Shown here: positions 1 to 9,174 of the stretch, one piece after another
Layout of the letters: every line of letters starts with the position of its first letter
Position numbering within the stretch: position 1 is the stretch's first letter
NCBI RefSeq assembly: GCF_005160265.1
Contig: NZ_CP039865.1
Span: forward strand, 1,264,828-1,328,827
Source: Phreatobacter aquaticus
GTDB lineage: Bacteria; Pseudomonadota; Alphaproteobacteria; Rhizobiales; Phreatobacteraceae
Direction of reading: 5' to 3'
DNA length: 64,000 bases
Program-made: the position numbers and the translations under genes
Notes under the pieces: model-generated
What the model was told of the DNA's origin: nothing
Databases searched by the model: none
What the model saw: only the letters and a program-made list of their open reading frames with translations

Positions 1-428
1 CGAAGGCCGCGGATCCTCGGCTTGAGGCCGAAACCGTCAATGTCGATCGAGAAGATGGCTGCGCGGCGTTCCTGCTCGCCGCTTCTGGTCACAGCCTCGA
101 GGAAACTGCGCACCTCGCGGATCCACCCCTCGTCGAGGACGACGCCCGGCCGCATGAACAGGAGCCATGGCGCCCGCGCCACCGACGCCCCTTCGGCCAG
201 CCTCTGGCCGTGGTCGGCAGGCCCCTTCAGGAAGCGGCAGCCGGCGATATCGGCGACGGCGTCGGTGTCGTCGGTCGATCCGCCGTCGACGATGATCGCT
301 TCGGCGATCAATCCATCGGCTGCGCCTGGAACCAGCGAGGCCAGGGTTGGGACGAGACGCCGCTCGTCGTTGAGGGTTGAGATGACGACGCTGAGCAAGG
401 GTGAGGGCCGTTTTCTGTTGCGCTGCAC
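1..428 (-). CDS. Glycosyltransferase family 2 (3' end outside window)
   Basis: Only the first 142 codons are in the window; the gene runs off the left edge. It is read on the minus strand from a GTG at 428, with a TTG at 398 as an alternative start. The protein begins with the strand LLSVVISTLND (about residues 11-21) and carries IIVDGGSTDDTD (about 45-56), the nucleotide-sugar binding signature of GT-A fold family 2 transferases. The later stretch APWLLFMRPGVVLDEGW fits the acceptor half of the small GT2 proteins. The donor and acceptor sugars cannot be told from the fragment. It is divergent from the dikinase gene next to it, with about 170 bases between the starts. Family call is firm, function is open. 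Confidence 0.75.
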   Translation of the reverse strand, partial: MQRNRKRPSPLLSVVISTLNDERRLVPTLASLVPGAADGLIAEAIIVDGGSTDDTDAVADIAGCRFLKGPADHGQRLAEGASVARAPWLLFMRPGVVLDEGWIREVRSFLEAVTRSGEQERRAAIFSIDIDGFGLKPRIRGL

Positions 429-596
429 TATAGGCGCATGCGCGGCCGTTCATCCAGCCTTCATCCAGCGGACATCAAAGCGCCCGGCCGGAATGGTTGA
501 GCACATGCCTCCGTAGTTGAAATGCGGGGGGCAAAGCGCCTAAAGAGGCGCACCGCGCGGTTCTCGCTGCGGTGCAAGATCGGAACCGGGATTTCG

Positions 597-3278
597 ATGA
601 TGACGACATGGGTCTACACTTTCGGCGACGGCAAGGCCGAAGGGCAGTCGAGCATGCGCAACCTGCTCGGTGGCAAGGGCGCGAACCTCGCCGAGATGTC
701 GAACATGGGCCTGCCGGTTCCCCCGGGCTTCACCATCACCACCGAAGTCTGCACCTGGTATTATGCCAACGGTCAGGCCTATCCGCCGGAACTGAAGAGC
801 CAGGTGGAAGCCGGCCTCGCCCAGGTCGGCCGCCAGACCGGCAAGATTTTCGGCGATCCCGCCAATCCCCTTCTGGTCTCGGTCCGCTCGGGCGCGCGCG
901 CCTCCATGCCGGGCATGATGGACACGATCCTCAATCTCGGGCTGAACGACGTCACCGTTGAAGCGGTCGCCCAGGGTGCGGGCGATCAGCGCTTTGCCTA
1001 TGACAGCTATCGCCGCTTCATCCAGATGTATTCGAATGTCGTGCTCGACGTGGAGCACCACAATTTCGAGGAGATCCTGGAGCATTACAAGGACCGCAAG
1101 GGTGTCTCGCTCGACACCGAGCTGGACGCCGCCGACTGGAAGCATCTGATCGGCGAGTACAAGCAGAAGGTCGTCCACGAGACCGGCAAGCCCTTCCCGC
1201 AGGACCCGCATGAGCAGCTCTGGGGCGCTGTTGGCGCGGTCTTCTCGTCCTGGATGAACCAGCGCGCCATCACCTACCGGCGCCTGCACCAGATTCCCGA
1301 GAGCTGGGGCACTGCCGTCAATGTGCAGGCCATGGTGTTCGGCAATATGGGCGACACCTCGGCAACCGGCGTCGCCTTCACCCGCAATCCCTCCACCGGC
1401 GCACATGAACTCTATGGCGAGTTCCTAATCAACGCCCAGGGCGAGGACGTGGTGGCCGGCATCCGCACGCCGCAGAACATCACCGAGATCGCGCGCATCG
1501 CGGCGGGCTCCGACAAGCCGTCGATGGAAACGGCCCTTCCGGCCGTCTACGAGCAGTTCATCAAGGTCGCTGCGACGCTGGAAAAGCACTATCGCGACAT
1601 GCAGGACCTGGAATTCACCGTCGAGCGCGGCAAGCTCTGGATGCTCCAGACCCGCAACGGCAAGCGGACCGCCAAGGCGAGCCTCAGGATCGCGGTTGAG
1701 CTCGCCAATGAAGGCGTGCTGACCCGCGAAGAGGCCGTGCTGCGCGTCGATCCGGCCTCCCTCGACCAGCTTCTCCACCCGACCATCGATCCCAAGGCCG
1801 AGCGGCGCGTGCTCGCCTCCGGCCTGCCGGCATCCCCCGGCGCCGCCCAGGGCGAGATCGTGTTCAATTCGGATGAAGCCGAAGCCATGAAGGCCGCCGG
1901 CCACAAGGTCATCCTGGTGCGCGTCGAGACGAGCCCCGAGGACATCCACGGCATGCATGCAGCCGAAGGCATCCTCACCACCCGCGGCGGCATGACCAGC
2001 CACGCGGCGGTGGTCGCCCGCGGCATGGGCAAGCCCTGCGTCTCGGGCGCCGGCTCGCTGCGCGTCGACTACCAGGCTCAGACCATGACGGTGGCTGGCC
2101 AGACCCTGAAGAAGGGCGATGTCATCACCATCGACGGCTCGACCGGCCAGGTCCTGCTCGGTGAGGTCGCCATGTTGCAGCCGGAACTCTCCGGCGAATT
2201 CGGCACGCTGATGGGCTGGGCCGACCAGACCCGCCGCCTGAAGGTGCGCACCAATGCCGAAACGCCGGCGGATGCCCGCGTCGCGGTCAAGTTCGGCGCC
2301 GAGGGCATCGGCCTCTGCCGTACCGAGCACATGTTCTTCGACGAGGACCGCATCGTCGCCGTCCGCGAGATGATCCTCGCCGACGACGAGAAGGGCCGTC
2401 GTGCCGCGCTCGCCAAGCTCCTGCCGATGCAGCGCTCCGACTTCGTCGAGCTGTTCGACATCATGGCGGGCCTGCCGGTGACCATCCGCCTGCTCGATCC
2501 GCCGTTGCACGAATTCCTGCCGCACACCGACGAGGAAATCGCCGAAGTGGCCAAGGCCATGGGCGCCGATCCCCGCAAGCTCAAGGCGCGCGCCGAGGAG
2601 CTGCACGAGTTCAATCCAATGCTCGGCTTCCGAGGCTGCCGTCTGGCCGTGGCCTATCCCGAGATCGCGGAGATGCAGGCCCGCGCGATCTTCGAGGCTG
2701 CCGCCGATTCCGCCGCCAAGAGCGGCAAGCCGGTCGTCCCCGAGGTCATGGTGCCGCTGGTCGCCATCAAGGCCGAGCTCGACATCGTGAAGGCGCGCAT
2801 CGTCGCCATGGCCGAAGCGGTCATGGCCGAGAAGGGCGTGACGTTCGAATATATCGTCGGCACGATGATCGAGCTGCCGCGGGCTGCCCTGCAGGCTGGA
2901 AAGATCGCCGAATCCGCTGAATTCTTCTCGTTCGGCACCAACGATCTGACGCAGACGACCTTCGGCATCTCGCGCGACGACGCGGCGAGCTTCCTCAATC
3001 CCTATCTCGCCAAGGGCCTGCTGGAGGTCGATCCCTTCGTCTCGCTCGATCAGGATGGCGTCGGCGAACTGGTCAAGATTGCCGCCGAACGCGGCCGCGC
3101 CACCAGGCCCGACATCAAGCTCGGCATCTGCGGCGAGCATGGCGGCGATCCCGCCTCCATCCACTTCTGCGAGACGGTCGGCCTCGATTATGTGTCGTGC
3201 TCGCCGTTCCGCGTGCCGATCGCCCGCCTGGCGGCCGCGCAGGCAGCTCTCGGCAAGGCGGCGGCAAGCCAGGCCTGA
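597..3278 (+). CDS. ppdK: Pyruvate, phosphate dikinase
   Basis: Cytosolic enzyme that interconverts pyruvate + ATP + Pi and PEP + AMP + PPi, linking C3 metabolism to gluconeogenesis. The 893-residue product has the usual family length. The N-terminal ATP-grasp domain comes first, then the swivelling phosphohistidine domain with GGMTSHAAVVARGMG, whose catalytic histidine is residue 469 here. The C-terminal PEP/pyruvate TIM barrel carries GTNDLTQTTFGISRDD and LGICGEHGGDPAS. I start it at ATG 597 (MMTTWVYTFGDG), where family similarity begins. The open frame extends 25 codons further upstream without family similarity, and no clear Shine-Dalgarno decides the start. A weak hairpin follows the stop. 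A regulatory DUF299-type kinase partner is not seen in the window. Confidence 0.97.
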   Translation: MMTTWVYTFGDGKAEGQSSMRNLLGGKGANLAEMSNMGLPVPPGFTITTEVCTWYYANGQAYPPELKSQVEAGLAQVGRQTGKIFGDPANPLLVSVRSGARASMPGMMDTILNLGLNDVTVEAVAQGAGDQRFAYDSYRRFIQMYSNVVLDVEHHNFEEILEHYKDRKGVSLDTELDAADWKHLIGEYKQKVVHETGKPFPQDPHEQLWGAVGAVFSSWMNQRAITYRRLHQIPESWGTAVNVQAMVFGNMGDTSATGVAFTRNPSTGAHELYGEFLINAQGEDVVAGIRTPQNITEIARIAAGSDKPSMETALPAVYEQFIKVAATLEKHYRDMQDLEFTVERGKLWMLQTRNGKRTAKASLRIAVELANEGVLTREEAVLRVDPASLDQLLHPTIDPKAERRVLASGLPASPGAAQGEIVFNSDEAEAMKAAGHKVILVRVETSPEDIHGMHAAEGILTTRGGMTSHAAVVARGMGKPCVSGAGSLRVDYQAQTMTVAGQTLKKGDVITIDGSTGQVLLGEVAMLQPELSGEFGTLMGWADQTRRLKVRTNAETPADARVAVKFGAEGIGLCRTEHMFFDEDRIVAVREMILADDEKGRRAALAKLLPMQRSDFVELFDIMAGLPVTIRLLDPPLHEFLPHTDEEIAEVAKAMGADPRKLKARAEELHEFNPMLGFRGCRLAVAYPEIAEMQARAIFEAAADSAAKSGKPVVPEVMVPLVAIKAELDIVKARIVAMAEAVMAEKGVTFEYIVGTMIELPRAALQAGKIAESAEFFSFGTNDLTQTTFGISRDDAASFLNPYLAKGLLEVDPFVSLDQDGVGELVKIAAERGRATRPDIKLGICGEHGGDPASIHFCETVGLDYVSCSPFRVPIARLAAAQAALGKAAASQA

Positions 3279-3287
3279 CGAATTGCG

Positions 3288-3313
3288 GCGGCTGCGTCTA
3301 ACGGCGCAGTCGC
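3288..3313 (+). terminator. Hairpin after ppdK
   Basis: A 9-bp stem (one G-T pair) with an 8-base loop begins ten bases after the ppdK stop codon. There is no T-tract, so it may be a weak or Rho-assisted terminator or an mRNA-stabilising stem. Confidence 0.35.
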
Positions 3314-3362
3314 CGTCTCTGGCCGTCCGGTGCCAGACATGCGACGGTTCCGGCCAATCCAG

Positions 3363-3671
3363 ATGAGCCGCGAGATCTTCAGCGTGACCGAACCGACCGA
3401 CCGCACCCTGCCCGTCACCGGCCTCGCCTTCACGGCCCTCATGCTGGTGGCGGGCGCAGGCATCGCCTTTCTGCTCAAGGCCTATCCGGGCCTTGGCGAG
3501 AAGGTGCCGGGCATGCTGCTGCTGCTGATCGTCGCCTTCCCGTTCGATCTGGCGGTCAATGCCCTGGCCGCGCGCGGCTCTGTCGGACCGCTGACCATGA
3601 ACTGGCGGGTCGGCGGCTTCATTGCCGGCGCGCTCCTGCAGATCGGCCTGACCGGCTATGTCCTCCGCTGA
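3363..3671 (+). CDS. Small three-helix membrane protein, unknown function
   Basis: A 102-residue product if read from ATG 3363 (MSREIFSVTEP); the frame is also open to a GTG at 3330. After a short polar N-terminus come three hydrophobic stretches, about residues 18-37 (GLAFTALMLVAGAGIAFLL), 47-66 (GMLLLLIVAFPFDLAVN) and 81-100 (VGGFIAGALLQIGLTGYVL). It is thus probably an inner-membrane protein with three spans. No domain or catalytic motif is recognised. Its last 14 bases overlap the start of meaB in a different frame, so the two are probably co-transcribed and translationally coupled, but that does not reveal its role. Confidence 0.6.
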   Translation: MSREIFSVTEPTDRTLPVTGLAFTALMLVAGAGIAFLLKAYPGLGEKVPGMLLLLIVAFPFDLAVNALAARGSVGPLTMNWRVGGFIAGALLQIGLTGYVLR

Positions 3672-4614
3672 TCGTGCGCGGACCGTCCTGACGCTCGATG
3701 GCCTGCGCACCGGCGGCAAGCGCGCCATGGCGGCGGCGCTTGCGGCGATCGAGACGGCTGCCGGGTCCATCGAACTCGCAGATCTCCTCGACCGGGCCTG
3801 CCGCGATCCACGGGCGGCAACACTCGGCCTCACCGGGCCGCCGGGCGTCGGCAAGTCGACCCTCTCCAACGCCCTTGTCAGCGGCTGGCGCCGGGCCGGT
3901 GAGACCGTCGGCGTGATCGCCATCGATCCCTCGTCGCGGCGCACTGGCGGCGCTCTGCTGGGCGACCGGGCCCGCATCTCCACCGACCCGACCGATCGCG
4001 GCGTCTTCATCCGCTCCATGGCGGCACGCGACCGGTTGGGCGGGCTCTCAGACCAGACGGTTGCCGCCATGGTGCTGATGCGCGCGGTCTATGACCGCGT
4101 GCTGATCGAGAGTGTCGGCATTGGCCAGTCGGAAGCCGATGTCGCGATGGTCGCCGACACGGTGGTGCTGTGCATTCAGCCGGGCTCGGGCGACAGCCTG
4201 CAATTCATGAAGGCCGGCGTCATGGAACTGCCGGATGTCATCGTGGTGACCAAGGCCGACATGGGCGAGGCCGCCTTGCGCGCCAAGGCCGATGTCGAGG
4301 GCGCACTGACGCTGGTGACGCGGGATTCCGGCGCCTGGGTCGCACCGGTCGTTCTGGTCTCATCGACGACGGGCTCCGGTCTCGATGCCCTCGCTGACGC
4401 CGTCGCCGCCCATGCTGGCTGGCTGGCTGGCACGAGGCTGACCGAGCGGCGTGTGCTGCAGGAGCGGCAATGGGTCGAGGAGACGATCCGCACGCGCTTC
4501 GGCACGGCCGGCCTGGCGCTGCTCCCGGGTCTCGATGCCCGTGACGGTCCCTTCCAGCGCGAGCGCGCCGCCACCGAAAGTCTCGCGCGCCGCCTTGCCG
4601 GCTCCGGGCATTAA
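3658..4614 (+). CDS. meaB: MeaB/ArgK-family G-protein chaperone of methylmalonyl-CoA mutase
   Basis: P-loop GTPase that protects and loads adenosylcobalamin-dependent acyl-CoA mutases (established for MeaB). The 318-residue product matches the family length. Walker A is GPPGVGKST (residues 60-68), the switch region has IDPSSRRTGGALLGDR, the G3-like segment reads ESVGIGQSE and the base-specificity motif is TKAD. The C-terminal part (ERRVLQERQWVEETIRTRFG) matches the dimerisation helices. The mutase itself is not in the window, so the client enzyme must be encoded elsewhere; propionyl-CoA or ethylmalonyl-CoA pathway use is inference. It overlaps the preceding small membrane protein by 14 bases. 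Confidence 0.93.
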   Translation: MSSADRARTVLTLDGLRTGGKRAMAAALAAIETAAGSIELADLLDRACRDPRAATLGLTGPPGVGKSTLSNALVSGWRRAGETVGVIAIDPSSRRTGGALLGDRARISTDPTDRGVFIRSMAARDRLGGLSDQTVAAMVLMRAVYDRVLIESVGIGQSEADVAMVADTVVLCIQPGSGDSLQFMKAGVMELPDVIVVTKADMGEAALRAKADVEGALTLVTRDSGAWVAPVVLVSSTTGSGLDALADAVAAHAGWLAGTRLTERRVLQERQWVEETIRTRFGTAGLALLPGLDARDGPFQRERAATESLARRLAGSGH

Positions 4615-4715
4615 CCCGCTCTCAACGTTACTTCGGCGATAAGGTTAGCGACCGGTGACCAATGTGTCCGGCCCGGCCTGTTGTTGTGTGGCGTTCTGCG
4701 TGGAGTGCGTTGCCT

Positions 4716-6200
4716 ATGCGTGCGTTGCGTCGGCGTATGGCGTCCAAGATCGGCTCGATGGTCCTTGTTCCGGGCCTCGCCGCGTCTTTCCTGGTCCTCG
4801 GCAACCAGCCGGTGGCCCATCAGGATCTGACAAGCTTTCTCGCGGCCCGGTCGGGCGCTGACCAGACGTGGCGCCGCCATGTCGCAAGCCTTGTGCGCCC
4901 CTCCATGGCGGTCGCAAGCTTCGCCCTGCCTCAGCCCCTGCCGCGTCAGACGACCGAGCCGCTGCGTGTCCTTGCGGCCCATGGCGGGATGTCCGCGACG
5001 CCGGTCGATCCCCGCCGGTCCGGTCGCATGCCGGGCCCGGCGCTCGGCGCTGGCATGGACAGCGCCGTGATCTATCCGGCGGTCAATCGCGAAGCCAAGG
5101 GCGACCTGCTGCTCGAGCGCGTGTCACTGCGTCCCAGCATTGGATCGCTCCGCCAGGAGCCGTCCCTGTTCACCCCGCCGACCGATCTGGCCTCCATCGG
5201 CCGCTTCGAGGCCGAGGATCTCGGCGAGATCGTCGATACCGAACATTCGCCGCTGGCGCTTGGCGGCATCCAGCTTGCGGCGGTGACGCCGGGTATCGGC
5301 ATCGATGACCGGTCGACGGCCGCGAGGCTTGGCCTCGGCGCGCCATTCATCTCGCCTGCCGATCCGCTGCTTGCCGAAGGTCCTGCCGAGGACGCCCCGC
5401 GCCTTGGCGCAGTCCCATCGAGCGAGCGCGCCGGTATCTCCATCACCGGCGATGGCCTTATCGCCCGCGCGGGCGCCGGCTTCGGCGCGCCGTCGATCCC
5501 GCTCGAGAATGAGCCGTTCCGTGTCGCGACCACCCACGAGGCGACGGCCGGCTTCGATCCGATGCCGGGCGGCTTTGCCACCGATCGTCGTGGCGACCAG
5601 CCGAACGGCGTCGTGGCCCGCGCTCTGACCATGCCGGCGCCGTCGGCGCTGCAGCCCTCCCAGCCGATGCCGGTGATGCGGCCGCCGACCAATGGTCATC
5701 CCGCCCTCGCCCTGGGCCTGTCGGGGCCGACGCTGGTGCGCGCCGAACGCTGCCTTGCCGAGGCCGTCTATTGGGAGGCGCGCAGCGAGCCGGAGCGTGG
5801 CCAGATGGCGGTCGCTCAGGTCGTGCTCAACCGGGCCAATTCCGGCTTCTATCCGCGCGATGTCTGCGGCGTCGTCTATCAGAACGCCCACCGGCACCTC
5901 GCCTGCCAGTTCACCTTCGCCTGCGAGGGGCGACGCAGCCTCGTGCCGACCGAGGCCGAACCCTGGGCGCAGGCGACCCGCATCGCACGCGGCATGATGT
6001 CCGGTCAGCTCTGGCTTGCCGATGTGGGCCACGCGACCCATTACCACGCGACCTATGTCCGCCCCTGGTGGGCACGCTCGATGAACCGCCTGCAGCAGAT
6101 CGGCGTCCATGTGTTCTACCGCCCGCGCAACTGGGGCTCCGAGCCGCAACCGGTCGCGGCGCCTCAGGCCCAGGCGGTCGCCGCAGGCGGCGCAAGCTGA
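4716..6200 (+). CDS. Cell wall hydrolase, SleB/Hydrolase_2 domain with long N-terminal extension
   Basis: The last 150 residues form a Hydrolase_2 (SleB-like) domain. It begins at ERCLAEAVYWEARSEP, with the catalytic glutamate expected in EARSE, and continues with QVVLNRANSGFYP, VCGVVYQ, CQFTFACEG and ATHYHATYV. Family members cleave peptidoglycan as lytic transglycosylase or amidase-like enzymes. The first ~330 residues are low in predicted structure, rich in Ala, Pro, Gly and Asp, and lack a known domain. The N-terminus (MRALRRRMASKIGSMVLVPGLAASFLVLG) looks like a signal anchor. ATG 4716 has a GGAG ten bases upstream; an upstream ATG at 4662 would add 18 residues. The product is exported or periplasmic by inference. 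Confidence 0.85.
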   Translation: MRALRRRMASKIGSMVLVPGLAASFLVLGNQPVAHQDLTSFLAARSGADQTWRRHVASLVRPSMAVASFALPQPLPRQTTEPLRVLAAHGGMSATPVDPRRSGRMPGPALGAGMDSAVIYPAVNREAKGDLLLERVSLRPSIGSLRQEPSLFTPPTDLASIGRFEAEDLGEIVDTEHSPLALGGIQLAAVTPGIGIDDRSTAARLGLGAPFISPADPLLAEGPAEDAPRLGAVPSSERAGISITGDGLIARAGAGFGAPSIPLENEPFRVATTHEATAGFDPMPGGFATDRRGDQPNGVVARALTMPAPSALQPSQPMPVMRPPTNGHPALALGLSGPTLVRAERCLAEAVYWEARSEPERGQMAVAQVVLNRANSGFYPRDVCGVVYQNAHRHLACQFTFACEGRRSLVPTEAEPWAQATRIARGMMSGQLWLADVGHATHYHATYVRPWWARSMNRLQQIGVHVFYRPRNWGSEPQPVAAPQAQAVAAGGAS

Positions 6201-6368
6201 ACCCAGGCGCCATCACGGCTTGATCACGCGATGATCACGCCCAGCCTGTCCCGTATCAACGAGGCGTGAGCGCGCAACCGCCTTGCCGTGCCGCTGTGTA
6301 TGGGCCTGCAGAGACGCATGACCGTGTGTCTCGAGACTTGGCCCAGACCCAGTGACATGGAGACCATC

Positions 6369-6593
6369 ATGAAGACCGCCGCTCTTGCCGCCGCCCTCGC
6401 CCTTGCTGCCCTCGCCCCGGCTTTCGCCGAAGGCACCGAACAGCAGTTCATCGGAACGCCCGAGCGCGTGATGACGCAGTCGCCGCGCGAATTCGCAGCG
6501 CCGATGACCCGCGCTGTCCGCCAGATGCCGATGGCCCGCCCCACCGCCGCCCAGGCCGAGATCGATCGCAACGCCGTGCCCCCCGGCATCTGA
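6369..6593 (+). CDS. Small secreted protein, unknown function
   Basis: A 74-residue product from ATG 6369, six bases after a GGAG. Its first 21 residues (MKTAALAAALALAALAPAFA) form a classical Sec signal peptide with an AFA/E cleavage site, leaving a mature protein of about 53 residues. The mature part has no cysteines, has a basic, methionine-rich middle (RAVRQMPMARPTAAQ), and no recognised domain. A strong hairpin lies 25 bases after the stop, supporting a stand-alone transcript. Function is unknown. Confidence 0.6.
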   Translation: MKTAALAAALALAALAPAFAEGTEQQFIGTPERVMTQSPREFAAPMTRAVRQMPMARPTAAQAEIDRNAVPPGI

Positions 6594-6617
6594 TCGGCAG
6601 CCTGGTCTGATACGGAT

Positions 6618-6641
6618 GCGCCGGGGCCCTGTCCCCGGCGC
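6618..6641 (+). terminator. Hairpin terminator after the small secreted protein
   Basis: A perfect 9-bp GC stem (GCGCCGGGG / CCCCGGCGC) with a six-base loop. No run of T follows, so intrinsic termination strength is uncertain. Confidence 0.5.
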
Positions 6642-6757
6642 GTCGCGTTCTGCCATCGCGTACCGGGATGGCAGTCATCACAGCTTTTCGTTTCCGGGTT
6701 GGCCGTAGCTCGGCCTAGTCTATCGTGTACCAGCACGTCGATTCCCCGGAGCGCGCC

Positions 6758-7996
6758 ATGACCTCGACAGACACCGCCCGCCCCGAGACCTGGCGCACGC
6801 CCTTCGTGATCGTCGTCTGCGGCTGCCTGATCGGCCTGCTCTCGTTCGGCCCGCGCTCGGTGGTTGGCATGTTCCTCATGCCGATCTCCAACGAGAACGG
6901 CTGGACGCGTGACGTCCTGTCGATGACGATTGCCATTCAGAACCTGATGTGGGGTATCGGCCAGCCCTTCGCCGGCGCCATTGCCGACCGGTTCGGCACG
7001 CTCCGGGTGTTCTGGGCCGGCGCCATCATGTACGCGCTTGGTCTCGCCTGCATGGGCCTGCCGCTGCCCCCGCTCGCCATGCATGTCATCTCCGGCACGC
7101 TGGTCGGTCTCGGCCTTGCCGGCGTCTCGTTCAACCTGGTTCTGTCCTGCTTCGCCAAGCTCCTGCCCGAGAGCCGCCGGCCCTCCGCGATGGGAGCCGG
7201 CACCGCTGCCTCCTCGCTCGGACAGTTCCTGTTCGCGCCGCTGACGCCCCTGCTGATCGACCTGTTCGGCTGGAAGGTCGCCCTCTTCGTCTTCGCCTGC
7301 GTGCCGGCCCTGATCTTTCCGCTGGCCTTCGCGCTGGCGACCAATCCGGCCGCCAATGTCGGTGCGGGCACCGGCGCGGAGAAGAGCGTCGCCGCGACGC
7401 TGAAGGAGGCCTTCTCCCATCCGAGCTATGTCTATCTGGTGATCGGCTTCTTCACCTGCGGCTTCCAGCTCGCCTTCATCACCACGCACTACCCGCCCTA
7501 CCTGGCGGATCTGAAGATGCCCGCCTGGGTCGCGGGTTTCGCGCTGGCCTTCATCGGACTGTTCAACATCGTGGGATCGCTCACCTCCGGCTGGCTGTCG
7601 GGCCGGATGTTGAAGCGCTGGCTGCTGGTCTATATCTATTTCGCCCGTGGCGCCGTCGGCCTCATGCTGATCGTGCTGCCGCCAAGCCCGGCCGTCGCCC
7701 TGCTGTTCGCGGCCCTGATGGGCCTCCTGTGGCTCTCCACCGTGCCGCCGACCTCCGGCCTCGTCGCGCTGATGTTCGGCACGCGCTACATGGCGATGCT
7801 CTACGGCTTCGTGTTCTTCTCCCACCAGGTCGGTGGGTTCCTCGGCGTCTGGCTGGGCGGCCTGATGTACGAGCGCACCGGCTCCTATGACATCATGTGG
7901 TGGCTGAGCGTGCTGTTCTGCATCGGCTCCGGCCTGATCAACATTCCGATCAAGGAACAGCCGGCCAAGCCGGCGGCTCTGGTGCCGGCCGAATAA
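6758..7996 (+). CDS. MFS transporter, oxalate/formate- or monocarboxylate-type
   Basis: A 412-residue inner-membrane carrier with about twelve hydrophobic segments in two six-helix halves, separated by a polar loop near residues 205-220 (GAGTGAEKSVAATLKEA). The loop after helix 2 carries GAIADRFGTLRVF, the MFS signature. The C-terminal half ends with the monocarboxylate-like segment FGTRYMAMLYGFVFFSHQVGGFLG. The start at ATG 6758 is chosen because a GGAG lies six bases upstream; the open frame begins at 6725. The substrate is not evident, and neighbours (peptidoglycan genes) give no clue. It is convergent with mepA across a shared terminator. Confidence 0.88.
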   Translation: MTSTDTARPETWRTPFVIVVCGCLIGLLSFGPRSVVGMFLMPISNENGWTRDVLSMTIAIQNLMWGIGQPFAGAIADRFGTLRVFWAGAIMYALGLACMGLPLPPLAMHVISGTLVGLGLAGVSFNLVLSCFAKLLPESRRPSAMGAGTAASSLGQFLFAPLTPLLIDLFGWKVALFVFACVPALIFPLAFALATNPAANVGAGTGAEKSVAATLKEAFSHPSYVYLVIGFFTCGFQLAFITTHYPPYLADLKMPAWVAGFALAFIGLFNIVGSLTSGWLSGRMLKRWLLVYIYFARGAVGLMLIVLPPSPAVALLFAALMGLLWLSTVPPTSGLVALMFGTRYMAMLYGFVFFSHQVGGFLGVWLGGLMYERTGSYDIMWWLSVLFCIGSGLINIPIKEQPAKPAALVPAE

Positions 7997-8015
7997 GGCC
8001 CTACCGGGTAGGGCC
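7997..8015. terminator. Bidirectional terminator between MFS gene and mepA
   Basis: A perfect 8-bp inverted repeat (GGCCCTAC / GTAGGGCC) with a three-base loop starts directly after the MFS stop codon. It sits nine bases beyond the mepA stop on the other strand, so it can serve both convergent genes. Confidence 0.6.
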
Positions 8016-8024
8016 GGCCTGGCC

Positions 8025-8954
8025 CTACCGCGCCACCAGCACCTGACGGCAGGCCTCCGGCAGGGCCGCCAGGGTGATCGGCGGCGGCGGGCGCCAGTTC
8101 GGATTGGGGCGGGGGTTCAAGACCGCCTCGGTGAACCACCAGTCGAGATCGGCTCCGCAGCCATCTGTGGTCGGAGGCGGGTCCTGCGGCCGGCAGGACG
8201 CGTCACCGGCCGGGCAGCGGATGCGGATGTGCATGTGATAATTATGACCCGGCACGGGGCGCACCTTGCCAAGCCATGAGCGATCGCCGCTGGCTTCGCG
8301 GCACAGCGCCTTCTTGATGGCGGCATTGACCAGCACCCGCTCCACCTGCGGGTCGGTGGCGGCAGCCCGGATCACCTTGAGATGCTCGGGCGTCCAGGTG
8401 GCTGGATCGATGTCGCGGCGGTCGGCGCGCACCATGTTGATGGCCGAGGTCATTTCCCGTTCCTCGGCAGTCAGGGTCCGCCGCGGCATGGGCATCAGCC
8501 AGATATCGGCATCGAGCCCGATCTGGTGCGAGGCGTGGCCGGTGAGCATGGGGCCGCCGCGCGGCTGTGACAGGTCGCCGACCAGGATGCCCGGCCAGCG
8601 CGAGACGCGCGGCACGTTGCGGGCAAACCGCTCCAGGAAGCCGATCATGTCGGGATGGGCCCAGTTGCGGTTGCGCGACAGGCGCATGACCTGCCAGGTC
8701 TCGCCATTGACCGGTAGGGCGGTCGCGCCGGCGACGCAGCCGCGCGAATAGAAGCCGAAGGCGCGCGCCTGCATCGGCGCCCCGGATGTCGCCCGGCCGA
8801 ACAGCTCCTTGGCGGCCAGGTTCGGATCGTCGGGATTGGCCAGCGGCGGAAGAACGCGTGGCGTCAGCGTGCCGCGGTCCTGGGCCGCCAGCGGCTGGAG
8901 CGCTGCGGCAAGGACGAGGGCGACGAGGGGGAGGCGGGCGAGCATGGATGTCAT
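8025..8954 (-). CDS. mepA: Penicillin-insensitive murein endopeptidase (MepA)
   Basis: Periplasmic LAS-type zinc metallopeptidase that cleaves D-alanyl-meso-DAP cross-links in peptidoglycan. The 309-residue product has an N-terminal signal peptide (LPLVALVLAAALQPLAAQ), followed by the MepA core. Zinc-site residues are visible in GGPMLTGHASHQIGLDADIW (H140, H143, D150) and in GHNYHMHIRIRCP near residue 245. Cysteines in RCPAGDASCRP and DGCGAD would form the family's disulfides. It sits back to back with the L,D-transpeptidase gene, with 220 bases between the starts, which suggests a local cell-wall remodelling pair. Confidence 0.95.
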   Translation of the reverse strand: MTSMLARLPLVALVLAAALQPLAAQDRGTLTPRVLPPLANPDDPNLAAKELFGRATSGAPMQARAFGFYSRGCVAGATALPVNGETWQVMRLSRNRNWAHPDMIGFLERFARNVPRVSRWPGILVGDLSQPRGGPMLTGHASHQIGLDADIWLMPMPRRTLTAEEREMTSAINMVRADRRDIDPATWTPEHLKVIRAAATDPQVERVLVNAAIKKALCREASGDRSWLGKVRPVPGHNYHMHIRIRCPAGDASCRPQDPPPTTDGCGADLDWWFTEAVLNPRPNPNWRPPPPITLAALPEACRQVLVAR

Positions 8955-9174
8955 CCGGCGGCGTCACGGGAAGCAGGCTTCACCTTAGCCATGTTTCGTT
9001 AACCATTCCTGTCCGGCCGCCAGATCCCGGCCGGCCGCGAAAGTCGGAATCCTTTCCAAGGCTTAACGTGAATCCGTGATTCATCTTTACAGCCCGATGT
9101 CGCTACGGAATCAATGAATTCGTGGACACGGAGACTGGGGGAACCGGCACGTGCCGATCAGTGGGAGAGTATCC

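Noticed and set aside
22-516. 164-codon plus-strand frame at the left edge
   Set aside because: The minus strand encodes a recognisable GT2 N-terminus in the same bases.
1425-4070. Long minus-strand open frame (about 880 codons) opposite ppdK and meaB
   Set aside because: It is an antisense shadow of high-GC coding sequence; it crosses three real genes, is rich in His/Arg/Asp/Gly and resembles no family.
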